Assembly (NCBI GenBank): GCA_015179045.1
Contig: WHUZ01000106.1
Coordinates: 1 to 64,000, forward strand
Reading direction: 5' to 3'
Origin: Kalaharituber pfeilii
Taxonomy: Eukaryota > Ascomycota > Pezizomycetes > Pezizales > Pezizaceae
DNA: 64,000 nt
The notes beneath the pieces are model-generated. The model had not been told where the DNA came from. It saw nothing but the letters and a program-made list of their open reading frames with translations, and made no database searches. This document shows, piece after piece, positions 22,657 through 35,162 of this stretch; position 1 is the first letter of the stretch; every line of letters starts with the position of its first letter. A program made the position numbers and the translations under genes.

Positions 22657-23336
22657 ATTTTCGCAGGAGACGTAGGAGGCGGGAAAGGCCCCTCGGCATC
22701 AACTGACTGAGGAGGAGGAGGAGACATCGAATCTCGGGCTCGGCGGAAGTCGCGAAGAGAGATATGAGGAGGAGGAAGGCCCCAAGGCAATAACTGACTC
22801 ATGGGGAAAAATGAAGAGGAGTAAGGTCTCGTACTCGATGAGAACCGCAAGGCAGGACACGAGGGGGAGGAGTACCCGCACTATCAATACCCGGCGGAGA
22901 AGATCCTCCGGGATCAGGTTTTAGTGCGCCGTGCGATTTGCCGACTCAGGTCGGGGAAAATTGCAGGTTCCGGAGGAAACCGCACCATCAGTACCCGGCG
23001 GAGGGAATGCTTCGGAGAAGAGCCTTTCAAACCTGGGTAGGTCAAGGAGGGTACGCTGGCTGTCGTCGTTGCGGAGTCAGTACTGACTGGAATGCTAGCT
23101 GCTGTAATACTTGATCACGGATATTTGCCGGTAGCTCGGCAACGTGGGTTATCGTATTTTGCAGTTCTTGCTAGCTCTGAAAGAAAGGGGTGGATATATT
23201 ACCTTGAGATGCTTGCTCGTCACGGAGGTTGGCAATATCTTCGGGGAGAGGTCCTTGAGGAAGAGGAGGCAGCGGATGAGCCTTCCGGTACTGACATTGT
23301 GGAGGCGGAGTGGTAGGTGAAAGAGGAGCGGTGTAA
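22657..23336 (-). pseudogene. Gypsy B1 gag remnant and leader (continuation)
   Basis: Continues B1 past Gypsy A; collinear with B2 29016-29696. Contains degenerate repeats of ggcggaggagg type (glutamate/proline-coded on one strand or the other) and no intact frame. On the minus strand, just inside the 5' LTR, lies ttacaccgctcctc, whose ACACCGCT is complementary to agcggtgt in the LTR. That is a weak 8-nt version of the self-priming arrangement. Confidence 0.7.
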
Positions 23337-23475
23337 TGTTACAGGCGTGAGGTGCTCGGCTCCGGTGGGCGCTGGAAGGGACCGGATGTTACGGCTACGG
23401 TGGGGAAAATGGCGGTGCCGGCGTCATCCCAGAAGTCTGAATACTGTGGGTCGGAATGGCTACGGAGGTGTATAC
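23337..23475 (-). repeat. B1 5' LTR, first fragment
   Basis: 139 bp starting TGTTACAGGCGTGAGG. It ends at the tatac target duplication of B2 (23471-23475) and continues at 30439. Confidence 0.93.
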
Positions 23476-23746
23476 TGTTACGGGCGTGAGGTGCTCGGCT
23501 CCGGTGGGCGCTGGAAGGGACCAGATGTTACAGCTACGGTGGGAAAAACGGCGGTGCCGGTGTCGTCCCGGAAGTGTGAATACGGCGGGTCGGAATGGCT
23601 ACGGAGGTGTATACGGCGGACCGGAAGGGTAGCTACTCGGCGGGGGCATGCAGCAGAGCAGGGCGATTTACGAGCGTAATGGTGGAACGATAGGTTCAGA
23701 GTTATAGAGGACTTAGGACACCGCTTGTATCTTGATTCTTCTAACT

Positions 23747-24623
23747 TGTTACGGGTTCACCGCGACCGTAGTGTGGGCGGCCGGTGAAGCGCGTGAAAAG
23801 CGAAAAATACAAGCGCATACGAAATGCGCATATGCGACGTGAGCAACATGCGACAGCCGGAAAGGCGCCGCAGTTGCATAATGAATACTATATGAACTAC
23901 GCAGAGGACTAGCGAGTATCGCTAGTTAAGTGTCTTTTTGACCTGGCGGACGGTAACTTTCTGCATTTAGCACCTCCGTAATAGTTGACTAGCCATAAAC
24001 CGGTCACCAGTTCGATGCTCAACTTATCTCGCCAATTTCCTAAGCATTAAGTATTAAAGCCGCAGAAAGTAAGATCTTACCTGAGCCAAGAGCCAAAGAG
24101 CGAGAGCTACGAGCCAGAGCCAGAGCCAAGAGCAATATGGAAGGCCATGTAAGATGGTGAAATATTGATATTAGGCGACACTGTGTAATCCCGGCATGCC
24201 AAGTGATGGGTGGTGCTTGCGCAATGCGTCTGAGGCAGCAGCAAGGATAAAGTGACGTATCGGATCCCTGGCTGACATCCTGGTCGGAAGAGTCATGTAG
24301 CACAGCGCATGGAATAATCCACGATGGCCAGGGTAGGGGCAGACTCATATAGCAACCCGGAGAAGTTGCCCTAAGAGGGGGGGTACTGTTACGGGTTCAC
24401 CGCGACTGTAGTGTGGGCGGCCGGTGGAGCGCGTGAAAAGCGAAAAATGCAAGCGCATACGAAATGCGCATATGCGACGTGAGCCACATGCGACAGCCGG
24501 AAAGGCGCCGCAGTTGCATAATGAGTACTATATGAGCTACGCAGAGGACTAGCGAGTATCGCTAGTCAAGTGTCTTTTTGACCTGGTGGACGGTAACTTT
24601 CTGCGTTTACCACCTCCGTAACA
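23747..24623 (+). mobile_element. TRIM copy 2, in the B2 LTR
   Basis: LTRs of 237 bp (23747-23983; 24387-24623), target duplication taact at 23742-23746 and 24624-24628; the unoccupied site is seen at about 29966 (cttctaactatgc). More decayed than copy 1: the first LTR ends in CGTAATA and both priming tracts carry one change. Confidence 0.95.
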
Positions 24624-25094
24624 TAACTATGCTATCGCCAGCCGGCGCTTATATAGACTTCAGCGCAGCCATACATGAGGAGTCAACAAAAGAATAATTG
24701 GCTGGCAATGTGGCGATTCCTTATCAATGCCAATACCGGTGGTAATAGGCACATGTAACGAAAACATGCAAAAATAGTACGGGACAAAGATAACGAATGT
24801 ACTAATGTATGTGCGTATATAAATAAAGCTTCCGTAACTCGAGTATATGCATCAAGCTGCATTCCGGATGATACACCCTTCCGTAGTACTGCCCTATCTA
24901 AATGATGCGAGAATCAACAGCCAAGCCTAATGGGTGATCAGTCTGGTCAATCAGCATTGGTCTTATGTTCGATTATAGGGTCAGCGTTTTCCCCTTAGTG
25001 GGTAAGTCTTCACCTTTAGCTGTGGCAGCTAATTAGTAGTGGAACTCTTGCCCCTTGCCACAGTAGTAGGCAAGTTTCCACCTTAGCCATAACA

Positions 25095-28000
25095 TTACCC
25101 CCCCGTTTAGGGTACTCGTCCCGAGTAACAATCACTAACAGAAAACCGAACTAATTGGGATTGTGAGTCTCATACTTTGGCTATCGGCATACCTTATACG
25201 CGAGGTAACACACGAGCTGAACCACAGTTGCCCGTGGCCGATGGTGAGACTGGTGTGTCTTTCACTCATTATCAGTGTGCCGTTAAAAACCTTCTCCAAG
25301 ACAAAACCTAGTGGGAAAAAGTCTTCGAAAGGAAAAGGTACTCACGTCAACGAACCATCCGAGTAGCATGGCAGCACAGAATTCCCATTTGTGCGATGTG
25401 CTCTGTCCTATGAGCCATCAACGCATTATTGGACCGTAGGGTCCCGAAGGCTTCCTCGGATGTTGATCGTGGAACTCTCTGACAGATTCCAACGATCTAC
25501 GAAGATTCTCAACCATTTCCCAAGTCTCGTCATCTCTGCCATAGTTCGGTCATGGAAGATGTCAAGATACTGTTTGGGAGTCTGTATTACACACTCTCTG
25601 CAATACCAGACGTTGTGTGTCAGAGACTCTGTCGGTCTGGAGGTGGTAAGTGGTACAGAGTTGGAGTTCTGTAATGTCTTTTCGAAGGGCTGAGGCGAAT
25701 TGTGGTCCACATTTAGAGGTGACGTGGCGAGGTAGACCAAATTGCCTGAGGGCGTCATTGAAGGCGTTGGCGACGTCGCGAGTTGTCCAAGTGTTTTTTA
25801 CCGGTGTATAGTGCAGCGCTGCATTTCGGTGAACCAGTTTGTGACAACTGAAATAGCATTAAAGCCCTTGGTAGTTCTCCAACAAAGTCCATAGCTATCT
25901 CCTTCTAAGGCTTCGTACCAGTAGGCATTGGCATAAGTCTAGTTTGCCTCAGATGTCGGTTGGCTTTGGCCTTCAAGCAGGCTGCACAACCGATAACATA
26001 ATCGGCTACTTGGTCTTTCCAGCCATCCCAGTAGAAGTTCCGAGAGAGGAGTCCGATGCATACCCCAGTATCGAGCCACGTTACTCTCGTGGCATCATCA
26101 CTATCACTTCCAGTAAATACTGGTTCGGGTACCTAGGACCCGTCATCGTTCCTCACCCATTTGTCACTGTTGACCCCAGGGATATTAGTTCACACGTCTT
26201 TCCACTTTACTAGTTCGAGAGGGAGCATCTATTTTGCCGTTAGGCTTTCGTAATCGAATTCGGAAAGTCGGCTCCCGTTGGCTTGTCGGCTGTTAAGGCG
26301 TTGTTTGGTGGTGAAGTGCGTGGTGGTTAGTGAAGACGGTGAACTTAATTCCAAATAGCTCTATCCTCTATTTGTACAATCAAGGATTGCCAAGAGTTCG
26401 TTATCGTGGATAGAGGTAGTTTCGTTCGGCAGGGGTCAGTATTCGGGAGTAGTACTCGCAAGGGTGACGGGTGGTAACGTCATTCTTAAGCTCAAGACGC
26501 CAGCGAGTGCCTGGTCTGAGCGGTCGGTTTCATAATCGTCGGCAGAGATCGATCGAACTGTCGCAGTATAGGGGCACTGATAAACTTGTCTTGGAGTTCC
26601 GTAAAAGCAGCTTGCTGCTCTGCGCTCCCCAAAGAAAGGGTATGTCTCCGGTCAAGGCTTGTAAGTGGTCGGGTTGTAGTGGAGTAAATTAAGTCGGTGG
26701 TAGTAGTTGAGGATGAATCGGCGGCAGCAGTTTGTAAAGCCTAGAAAGGCTTGCACCTTCTTTTATCGGCTGTGGCCAGTCGCGAATGGTAGAGAGTTTG
26801 AACGGGTGCATCTTAATCTCGAGGCCAATAATAAAATGACCAAGGAACATGGTTTCGTGCACATGGAACTCGCACCGCGAGCCCATGTTTGCTCAATCCT
26901 GGCAAGCACTTTTCCATTATCCTTTTATGGTCTCATTCGGGCTTGCCTTCATTGATTAAGAGTCCAGGTACCGAACAACTGTACCGATACAAGTGGGGAT
27001 CTTATCCATCATCTCTTCGAAGGAAGCAGGTGTGATGAGTCCGAGAGGTATGACTGGGTACTTCGAATAAGCCGTTGGCTGTGTTTGACAGCCGCCATTC
27101 ATCGCCTGACTTAATTCACATGGGGTTGTTGCCGTTATCGAGATTGAGTTTGGTAACCCATTTACCGCTTTGGGTCTTTTTGAGGAGTTCCGACGTTAAG
27201 GGTAGAGGGTGTTTGTTCGGAGTGGTGAGTTCGTTTAGTGCCCTTATAATCAACGCACGGTCGGAGGGACCCATCTATCTTCCGAAAAAATCGGTGAAGC
27301 TGCTTTTGACCTTGACCTTTATATCTTCCCTGCTGGTAGGTGTTCGACGATATACCTCTAAGGAGCCTCATCTTCTTTCCAGGTACACTGGACCATGGGG
27401 AGGCTTCGCATCAAAATTCTCGAAAGGGATTTCATGATCCCAGCTTTGGTGAGGAGGTAAGCGGCATACCTGTTCCTCAGAAAAAATATTAACATATCAC
27501 GAGTGCTAGTGCTCGCGTGCATCAATCAATGAAATATCACCCTCTTCAAGAGTATCATCAGAAAAACAGAAAGCAACTCAACACGAGTGCAACAAACATG
27601 CTATGCTTCAGGACGCCATTGACTCGGACACAATGATGCATCCGCCGATATCCATAATTTCGGTGTCAAGATCGAAGACAAATTCCTTACCCATCTGGCG
27701 GGAGTTCAGAACAAAAGACGAAACAAAGTCAATAGAGACTTATCAGACTTTCCCGAAACGTCGTTGACTTCGGACACAATTAATGATGCATCCGCCGATA
27801 TCCATAACTTTGGCGTCAAAATCGAAAACAAATTCCTTAACCGTCTGGCGGGAGTTCAAAATAGAAGGCAACATAAAAATAACGAATACCTTATCAGATT
27901 TTCCCGGAATGCCAATAGAAGGCACATAATCCCAAGCGGAGGAAACAGAATCGGGAACCGGGATACCAGAAAACGAAAACGAAAGCAAAAACGAAAACGA

Positions 28001-29696
28001 AAACGAAAACGAAGGATTCTCAAGAATCTTGATCATCGCGGGTCTTGCTTGTGACCTCATCTTCAACTCCTTATCCAGTCTGCCAAGGAAACAATCGGCG
28101 CAGGGGCCGCACGGTCCATAATAGCCCTAACGGTCTTCCCAGTTTTGAATTTTACCTCGCAACTGAGGAGGTCGCTGTGACGAGGAGTTCTACACGCTGA
28201 GCAGGGTCTCCATCTACTCCAAGTTAGACAGTTCAGTGATCCTCTCAGATCCGTCAACGGCCTATGAGGTGGCCAGAATCTGTCTTCGTCTTCTTTGGGC
28301 TAGTCGAGAGAGTGGATTCGTGACTCTGAGGCATTTTACTTCCCCTTTGTCTTCCTTCCTTAGCTTCGGTTGGGTTTCTACCACTTCTTTTCGCAGCATG
28401 ACGTCATCTTGTACCTGATGCATCGGTTGCCTTTCTTCTGAATCAGTTCTTCAGGTATGTCATAGCTCTTCTTGTTCTTCGGAGGTAGAGGTGGCTATAT
28501 TGTAGAGCTGCTGCTGACGGAGGTGATGTTTGTCTTAGTGGTGGAGGGAGTGAAGCGCTTATCCCCAGGCTTTCCTAGGGTGTCGGCAATGGAAACTTCC
28601 ATTGGTTCTAATAACTTCGATACTCAAAATGCCCCACTAGAAGGTTCCGGACATCTTCCGAATGCTGGCGGAGACGTCGGAAATGAGGACAGGGTCGGAA
28701 GTCTTTGCCACATCATTGTACTAATACTTCATCGATTTCAGTTGAGAAATCCTGCATTCTACCCTACTGCTTGCGTCCGAATGTTTCGAGCAGCCTCAGC
28801 AATGGCTAAGGAGTCCTGGAAGGTCATACGCAGTAGGGTGAGAGCTGTGGCATATAACGCTGAGGGGTTCCGACGGAAAAGGTGAGAGCATGGCCCTTCG
28901 AGCGAGAGGTTTCGTCATCGGCAGTGATTCGCGAACTCCTGATCCATCGTTGAACCAGGAAGAAAATTGTTAAGCTCTTTTTCATCCCCATCAAACTTTT
29001 CTAGAGGGGGGAATTTTCGCAGGAGGCGGAGGAGGCGAGAAAGGCCCCTCGGCATCAACTGACTCATGGGGGTAATGAGGAGGCATCGAATCTCGGGCTC
29101 GGCGGGAGCCGCGAAGAGAGAAACGAGGAGGAAGAAGGCCCCACGGCAATACCTGAGACTCATGGGGATAACGAGAAGGCAAAGGGTCTCGTACTCGACG
29201 AGAACCGCGAGGTGAGGCACGAGGAGGAGGAGTACCCGCACCATCAATACCCGGTGGAGGAGGTCCTTCAGGATCAGGTTTTGGTGCGCCGTGCGATTTG
29301 CCGACTCGAGTCGGGGAAATTTGCAGGTTGTAGAGGAAACCGCACCATCAGTACCCAGCAGAGGAGACACTTCGGAGGAAAGCCTTTCGAACCTAGGTAG
29401 GCCAAGGAGACTGCGCTTGCTGTCATCGTTGCGGAGTCGGTACTGGCTGGAATGCTAGCTGCTGCAATATTTGATCACGCATACTTGCCGGTAGCTCGGC
29501 AACGTGTGTTATCGTGTTTTGCAGTTCTTGCTGCCTGTGAAAGAGAGGGGTGGATACATTACCTTGAAACGCTTGCTCGTTACAGAGGTTGGTGACATCT
29601 TCGGGGAGAGGTCCTCGAGGAAGAGTAGGCAGCGGATGAGCCTTCCGATACCGACATTGTGGAGGCGGGGTGGTAGGTGAAAGAGGAGCGGTGTAA
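25095..29696 (-). pseudogene. Gypsy B2 gag-pol remnant
   Basis: Minus-strand pieces: integrase-region fragment 25426-25758; RT at 26689-26886 (CEFHVHETMFLGHF then IRDWPQP) and 27162-27371 (FFRKIDGSLRPCVDYKGTKR); protease near 28063-28257 (TGKTVRAIMDRAAPAPIVSL); gag at 28915-29370 (EKFDGDEKELNNFLPG then MDQEFANHCR). Many stops and shifts. A hexanucleotide gaaaac run lies at 27970-28015 and a 150-bp duplication at 27632-27930. Shares the odd DRAA protease motif with B1. Confidence 0.85.
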
Positions 29697-30433
29697 TATT
29701 ACGGGCGTGAAGTGCTTAGCTCCGGTGGGCGCTGGAAGGGACCGGATATTACGGCTACGGTGGGGAAAACGGCGGTGCCGGCGTCGTCCCGGAAGTGTGA
29801 ATACGGCAGGTCGGAATGGCTACGGAGGTATATACGGCAGACTGGAAGAGCAGCTACTCGGCGGGGGCACGCAGCGGAGCGGAGCGATTCACGGGCGTAA
29901 TGGTGGAACGATAGGTTCAGAGTTATAGAGGACTTAGGACACCGCTTGTGTCTTGATTCTTCTAACTATGCTATCGCTAGCCGGCGCTTATATAGACTTC
30001 AGCGCAGCCATACATAAGGAGTCAACAAAAGAATAATTGGCTGGCAATGCGACGATTCCTTATCAATGCCAATACCGGTGGTAATAGGCACACGTAACGA
30101 AAACATGCAAAAATAGTACGGGACAAAGATAACGAATGTACTAATGCATGTGCGTATATAAATAAAGCTTCCATAACTCGAGTGTATGCATCAAGCTGCA
30201 TTCCGGATGACACACCCTTCCATAGTACTGCCCTATCTAAATGATGCGAGAATCAACAGCCAAGCCTAACGGGTGATCAGTTCGGTCAATCAGCATTGGT
30301 CTTATGTTCGATTACAGGGTTAGCGTTTTCCCCTTGGCGGGTAAGTCTTCACCTTTAGCCGTGGCAGCTAATTAGTAGTAGAACCCTTGCCCCTTGCCAC
30401 AGTGGTAGGTAAGTTTCCACCTTAGCCGTAACA
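29697..30433 (-). repeat. 5' LTR of Gypsy B2
   Basis: 737 bp, paired with 23476-25094. Followed by the duplicated tatac, after which the B1 LTR resumes. Confidence 0.93.
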
Positions 30434-30438
30434 TATAC

Positions 30439-31038
30439 GGCGGACCGGAAGGGCAGCTACTCGGCGGGGAGCACGCAGCGGAGCGGAGCGATTCACGGAC
30501 GTATTGAGGGAATGATAGGTTCAGAGTTATAGAGAAACTTAGGACACCGCTTGTGTCTTGATTCTTCTAACTATGCTATCGCCAGCCGGTGCTTATATAG
30601 ACTTCAGTGTAGCCATACATGAGGAGTCAACAAATGAATAATTGGCTGGCCCTGCGGCGATTCCTTATCAATGCCAATACCCATGGTAATAGGCACACGT
30701 AACGAAAACATGCAAAAATAGTACGGGACAAAGATAACGAATGTACTAATGCATGTGCATATATAAATAAAGCTTCCGTAATTCGAGTGTATGCATCAAG
30801 CTGCATTCTGGATGACACACCCTTCCGTAGTACTGCCCTATCTAAACAATGCGAGAATCAACAGCCAAGCCTAACGGGTGATCAGTCCGGTCAATCAGCG
30901 TTGGTCTTATGTTCGATTGCAGAGTCAGTGTTTTCCCCTTGGCGGGTAAGTCTTCACCTTTAGCCGTGGCAGCTAATTAGTAGTGGAACCCTTGCCCCTT
31001 GCCACAATGGTAGGCAAGTTTCCACCTTAGCCGTAACA
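30439..31038 (-). repeat. B1 5' LTR, second fragment
   Basis: 600 bp completing the LTR begun at 23337. It ends CCGTAACA at 31038 and is followed by the duplicated attgc (31039-31043). Confidence 0.93.
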
Positions 31039-31130
31039 ATTGCCCGAAACTGTCCTGCCTTCTGGAACTGCCCTTCCTTCTGTCTTCAACAATTCATTCT
31101 CTAGAACTGCAAACTACTCAAATACTATCA

Positions 31131-32142
31131 TGACTTCAACTCCAATAACTTCAACTCCTATGACTACTGCACAATTCAATCACAAATTGGATCATCTTAT
31201 TACTACTGGAGCATTTAGTGAGGATAAGGAGCATTTAGTAAGGATAAAAAGATGGCAAAGGGGTTACGACAACATATTAAGCATTTATTGTGGTGTTGGG
31301 AGCAAGAAAGAAAAGACCATCAATTCTATCAATCTCCAGCAACGATAGTATATCTAAAGTTTACACTTAAACAAGGCGATTAATATAAACTTCCTATCAT
31401 GAATCATCTTGATCTCAAAAACTTTCAACCGTTTGAAAGTGCCTCTCAACATTTAGAAGTACGAGACTCTGATAAGCTTACAGATTTCAAATTCCTGAGC
31501 ATTTTGTTACTACATTAACTGAAACCGATAACTTATTACCTTTAACAGCTACTCATCATTAAAGAAAGGTAAGTACTAACTTTATACATATATATACTAA
31601 TTGTTACTAATTTTTATTACTTTTTAGCTCGATCCTTGGGGGAAATTTGCTATTCGACATTATGCTACTTAGGCAGATTATAGTACTAAAATCTTCTACA
31701 GTAATGACTATACAAAGGATTTGCCAATATCTCAACAATGGGTGAAAAAAAATCAGCCTCTTTTTCAACACTTAGGAGATGGTTTGAAGCTCATTTGGCC
31801 TGAAGCTTATAATAAGCTTACCAATATTCAACTTCCAGAAGGTTTAGAGCTTTTAGTATATCCATGGGCTGGTATTGCTATCAATCAGGAAATGATACCT
31901 CAAGCATTCTAGAACATCATCAAGATTGGTGAAATATACGATCAGCTCCTAATACTATTATACCTTATGGAAATTATACTGAAGGTGACTTAATTCTTTG
32001 GCAGTGCCGTTATATTGTTAAATTAAGACCTGGAGATGCTTTGCTTTTTATGGGTTCTTTAATTTGTCATAGAAATGTTAATATTACTACCGGTATTAGA
32101 AATAGTATAAATTTATTTATATATAAAAGTAATATTGATTAG
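31131..32142 (+). pseudogene. 2OG-Fe(II) dioxygenase-like gene of element T, decayed
   Basis: ATG at 31131, a probable 59-bp intron at 31569-31627 (GTAAGT ... TTTTAG, with a CTAAC branch), and a second exon with LDPWGKFAIRHYAT. The C-terminal half reads EHHQDW at 31912-31929 then YGNYTEGDLILWQ and KLRPGDALLF, and ends with CHRNVN and TGIRNSINLFIY. The pattern fits the double-stranded beta-helix dioxygenase fold: HxD (His 31918, Asp 31924), distal His (32068) and Arg (32098). Lesions: stop TAG at 31670, a frame change near 31910, TGA at 31930, and further stops in exon 1. Similar oxygenase-like proteins are amplified in fungal genomes, and TET/JBP-type members travel with KDZ transposons. Membership of that subfamily is not shown here. 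Confidence 0.6.
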
Positions 32143-32159
32143 ATTAAAAGAAATCCAAT

Positions 32160-33320
32160 TAATAGAAGGAAATAGATAGGTTTTTTTTTTTTTAATTATA
32201 TAGTAATAAAATAAATTAAATTAAACTTCGTTAGTATTACCTATACTCCTCTCAACTGTACCTATACCTCTTGAACTCGTATCCATACCTATTACCTGCA
32301 CTTACACCTACTTATACATATACCAATACCTATAATGTACTATATCTGATCTTTTTTCCTTTTTTCCTTATCTGTTATTTACTCTTTCTCTTGTCTTTCG
32401 TTCTTTCTTTCTTACTTTCTCGCTTTCTCTCGCTTTCTTTCACTATCATAAATTACTTAATTTAGTAAGCAATCACTGCTGTTGCCGCGACCCTCCACAC
32501 CAGTCGCGACTCCCCACACTACTTCAATGTGACTCTCCAATCACAACGCGACTCCTCAATCACAACACGACTCCTCAATCACAACCTGACTCCATAACCT
32601 AACTCCACAACCTAACTCTACAATTGCAACAGGACTACTATACGACTCCTATATCCCACGCAACTTCTACTCAACTTCTACTCAACTCTTACTCTACTCC
32701 TACTCAACTCCTACTTGACCACTGACTCCCACTGACTTCCACTGACTTCCACTCGAGTCCTACTTGACTTCCACTCCTCTACTTCTACTCTCAACTTCCT
32801 ACCACTTCTATTCTACTCTTACTCTCAACTTCTCATTCCTGACCCCCTACTTCTCACTCTACTCTCCACTCCTGACTTTCAAGTTCCGACTTCCAAGTTC
32901 CGACTTCAGACTTTCAACTCCTAACTCCCTACTTTCTACTTCTACCCTGTGACTCCCAACTCTTACTCTTGCTTTGCAACTCCCTACTTCTACCTGACTC
33001 CCGACTCCTAACTCCTAACTCCCGGCTCCTGGCTCGCTCCCGGCTCCTGGCTCCCGGCTCCCGGCTCCCGGCTCGCTCTCCCGGCTCGCTCCCAGCTCCC
33101 GGCTCTAGCTCCCCCGACTAACTACTAACTCCTGACTCCTACTGACCTCTCTCCGACTCTACTCTCTCTCCACCAACTCTCTCCGACTCCACTCTCTCTT
33201 CGACTTCTCCAACTCCTCCGACTCCTGACCGACTCTTGATCCTTGCCTCCCGACCTCTGAGCCAGACTCCCAACTTCTAACTCCTGACTCACTTCTAACT
33301 CTCAACTCTTAATTTCTGAT
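32160..33320 (+). repeat. Pyrimidine-rich low-complexity region between the element T genes
   Basis: Runs of gactccnact-type sequence and a ctcccgg heptamer repeat (33018-33110), with poly-T and ctttct tracts at 32350-32450. No credible coding. It separates the dioxygenase-like and Clr5 genes, both on the plus strand. Confidence 0.6.
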
Positions 33321-33325
33321 TCATT

Positions 33326-35099
33326 ATGCCTCGTATATATGAGTGGGATAAATATCAAGAAGAGATATACTAGCTATATATTATAGAGGATAAATCTTTA
33401 TAAGAAGTTCTTCATATTCTCTGTGAAGATTATCAATTTACTCCTAGGTTAGTAAGAATTTATATAATATACATATATATTATCTAACTTAAAATATAGT
33501 GAACATTCTCTTTTATGTAAAACTAAGGAATGGGGTTATATTAAAAATCAATAGGATTTAATTTCAGATGAAAGGCTGATTGCACTTATTCATCAATTTT
33601 GGCTATCTAATTTTTCTCCTAAAGATATATGTTATGCATTACGCAAGCATAATTATAGTCTTACTTCGGAGCAGTTAAAAAGAATTCGTTTACATCCCTC
33701 TATGCAATTACTTACTCGTCGGTCTCCTAAATCAGATGAAGGAGAAACACTAAATCGGTTGACTTCAATACTTCAATACTATTAGAATAATGGTCAAATT
33801 ACTCGTTGGGGTATTTCGTATCTAGCACCTTGAATTCATCAATAAGGCCTTTTTATTTCTAAGTAAGTATTTATTTTTATTCTAATATATTTTTAAAATT
33901 ATACTAATTATTTTATTAGGCATGATTTACAATATCATCTAGCAGCACAGCAACCAGACATAGTGGAGCAACGATGGAGAAGTACATTGAGAAAACGTGG
34001 TCAATTTATGATCAAGGGTCCGAACCATGTATAGTCAATAGATGGCCATGATAAATTATCACGCTTTGGATTTCAAATTTATGCTGCTATTGATGCATAT
34101 TCTAGATTCATATTATGGTGTTATATCGGTCACTCTAATCGTATAGCTATATCTGTCAATAAGCAGTTCTTAAATACAGTTCAAGAATTGAATTGCATTC
34201 CAAAATTAATTCGTTCTGATATGGGTACAGAGACCTTACTTCTCTGTAATTCTCAGTTAGTTTTTAGGCGGAGCTATAAACCTCATCTGGAGTTCCGCAA
34301 AATTTACTCTTATGGTACATCTACTCGAAATCAACGTATTGAATCGTGGTGGAATCTTTTAGCAAATGCACAAACCGATACATGGAGAGCTATTTTTGTT
34401 GGTTATAAAAAAGATAGATATTTTGACGGAGGAGCAATAGATCAGGCCTGTTTTCAGTATATTTATATGGATATGATTTGTGAACATATTCATACTTTTG
34501 TCGAACAACATAATACTCATCGAATTAGACGTCAACGCTCTCGCTCTCATTATCTTCCTACCGGTCGTCCTACTCTTCTTTATTATTATCCTCCAGAAAA
34601 TGTTCGAGACTATAGAACAGCTCCTGATCCCGATACTCTTTCTATGTTACAGAATGAGGTAGATACTTATTCATTAGATGAGTATCTTCCGGCATGTACA
34701 CTTACCCTTTTTGCTCATTTCTTAGAAGCTGGGAGTTTTCCTACTTCATTCTCTTTTGAAGATGACCATTTTGCTGCTTATAAGTTTTTACGAGAAAGAG
34801 TAATATATTATATTAATAAGGAAAATAAACAGCTTATTATATTGCAACGTCCAACAGGTCTGGAAAAATGGTTGGATAAAGATATTCGGAAGGAAATTGA
34901 GCAGGAAAAAAATACATTATATAACCAAAGCTTAGAAATCACAGCCACCGATGATGAAGAAGATATATTATTTGAGCATAATGAAAATAATATTGAAGAT
35001 CTAGATGAACTTAAGTTTGGGCCAGATGAGGGAGAGGGAGACGGAGATGATGATGGCTTAGTGTTAGATGTACTGAGTATAGAGGATCTAATAAAGTAA
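33326..35099 (+). pseudogene. Clr5-domain / DDE integrase-like protein, candidate transposase of element T
   Basis: Exons about 33326-33447, 33500-33862 and 33920-35099, with introns of 52 and 57 bp (GTTAGT...ATAG; GTAAGT...TTAG with TACTAAT). The N-terminus MPRIYEWDKYQEEIY... CEDYQFTP and KTKEWGYIKNQ matches the Clr5 domain seen in fungal proteins. The third exon has an integrase-like core, SIDGHD (Asp 34041), RSDMGTE (Asp 34218) and QRIESWW (Glu 34341), a D-59-D-41-E layout. An acidic C-terminus follows. Stops at about 33371, 33402, 33553, 33782, 33833, 33842 and 34033 all fit C-to-T type changes (for example HV*SIDG for an expected Trp). The last 303 codons (34188-35099) are open. Function in moving element T is inferred from position and the triad. 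Confidence 0.65.
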
Positions 35100-35162
35100 G
35101 TATATATTTGTTAATAATTAGGATAAATTTACCTTATATTATTTCTTCACAATTTCTCCTTC

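Larger units (their letters stand above)
23476..30433 (-). mobile_element. Gypsy element B2, full length, minus strand, inserted in the B1 5' LTR
   Basis: Same family as B1. LTRs are 23476-25094 (737 bp after removing the TRIM and its duplication) and 29697-30433 (737 bp; first bases decayed to TATTAC). The target duplication tatac is at 23471-23475 and 30434-30438. Internal sequence 25095-29696 (4602 bp) is collinear with B1 and preserves the site where Gypsy A entered B1. Insertion into a sister LTR of the same family and orientation gives a tandem-looking but truly nested array. Confidence 0.95.
9633..31038 (-). mobile_element. Gypsy element B1, full length, minus strand, carrying two nested LTR elements
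   Basis: The 3' LTR is 9633-10371. The 5' LTR is 23337-23475 plus 30439-31038, 739 bp each. Both have TG/CA ends (one start decayed to TGTTAT). The target duplication attgc is at 9628-9632 and 31039-31043. Internal sequence is 10372-14269 plus 22657-23336 (about 4.6 kb), so the unnested element is about 6.06 kb. On the minus strand a polypurine tract (aacgggggagtaa) abuts the 3' LTR. Gag, protease, RT, RNase H and integrase remnants appear in the order expected for Gypsy, all broken. Gypsy A sits in the gag region and B2 in the 5' LTR. Confidence 0.95.

Noticed and set aside
23337..23600. Tandem duplication of the LTR start
   Set aside because: The tatac duplication and resumption of the LTR at 30439 show that B2 is nested inside the B1 LTR.
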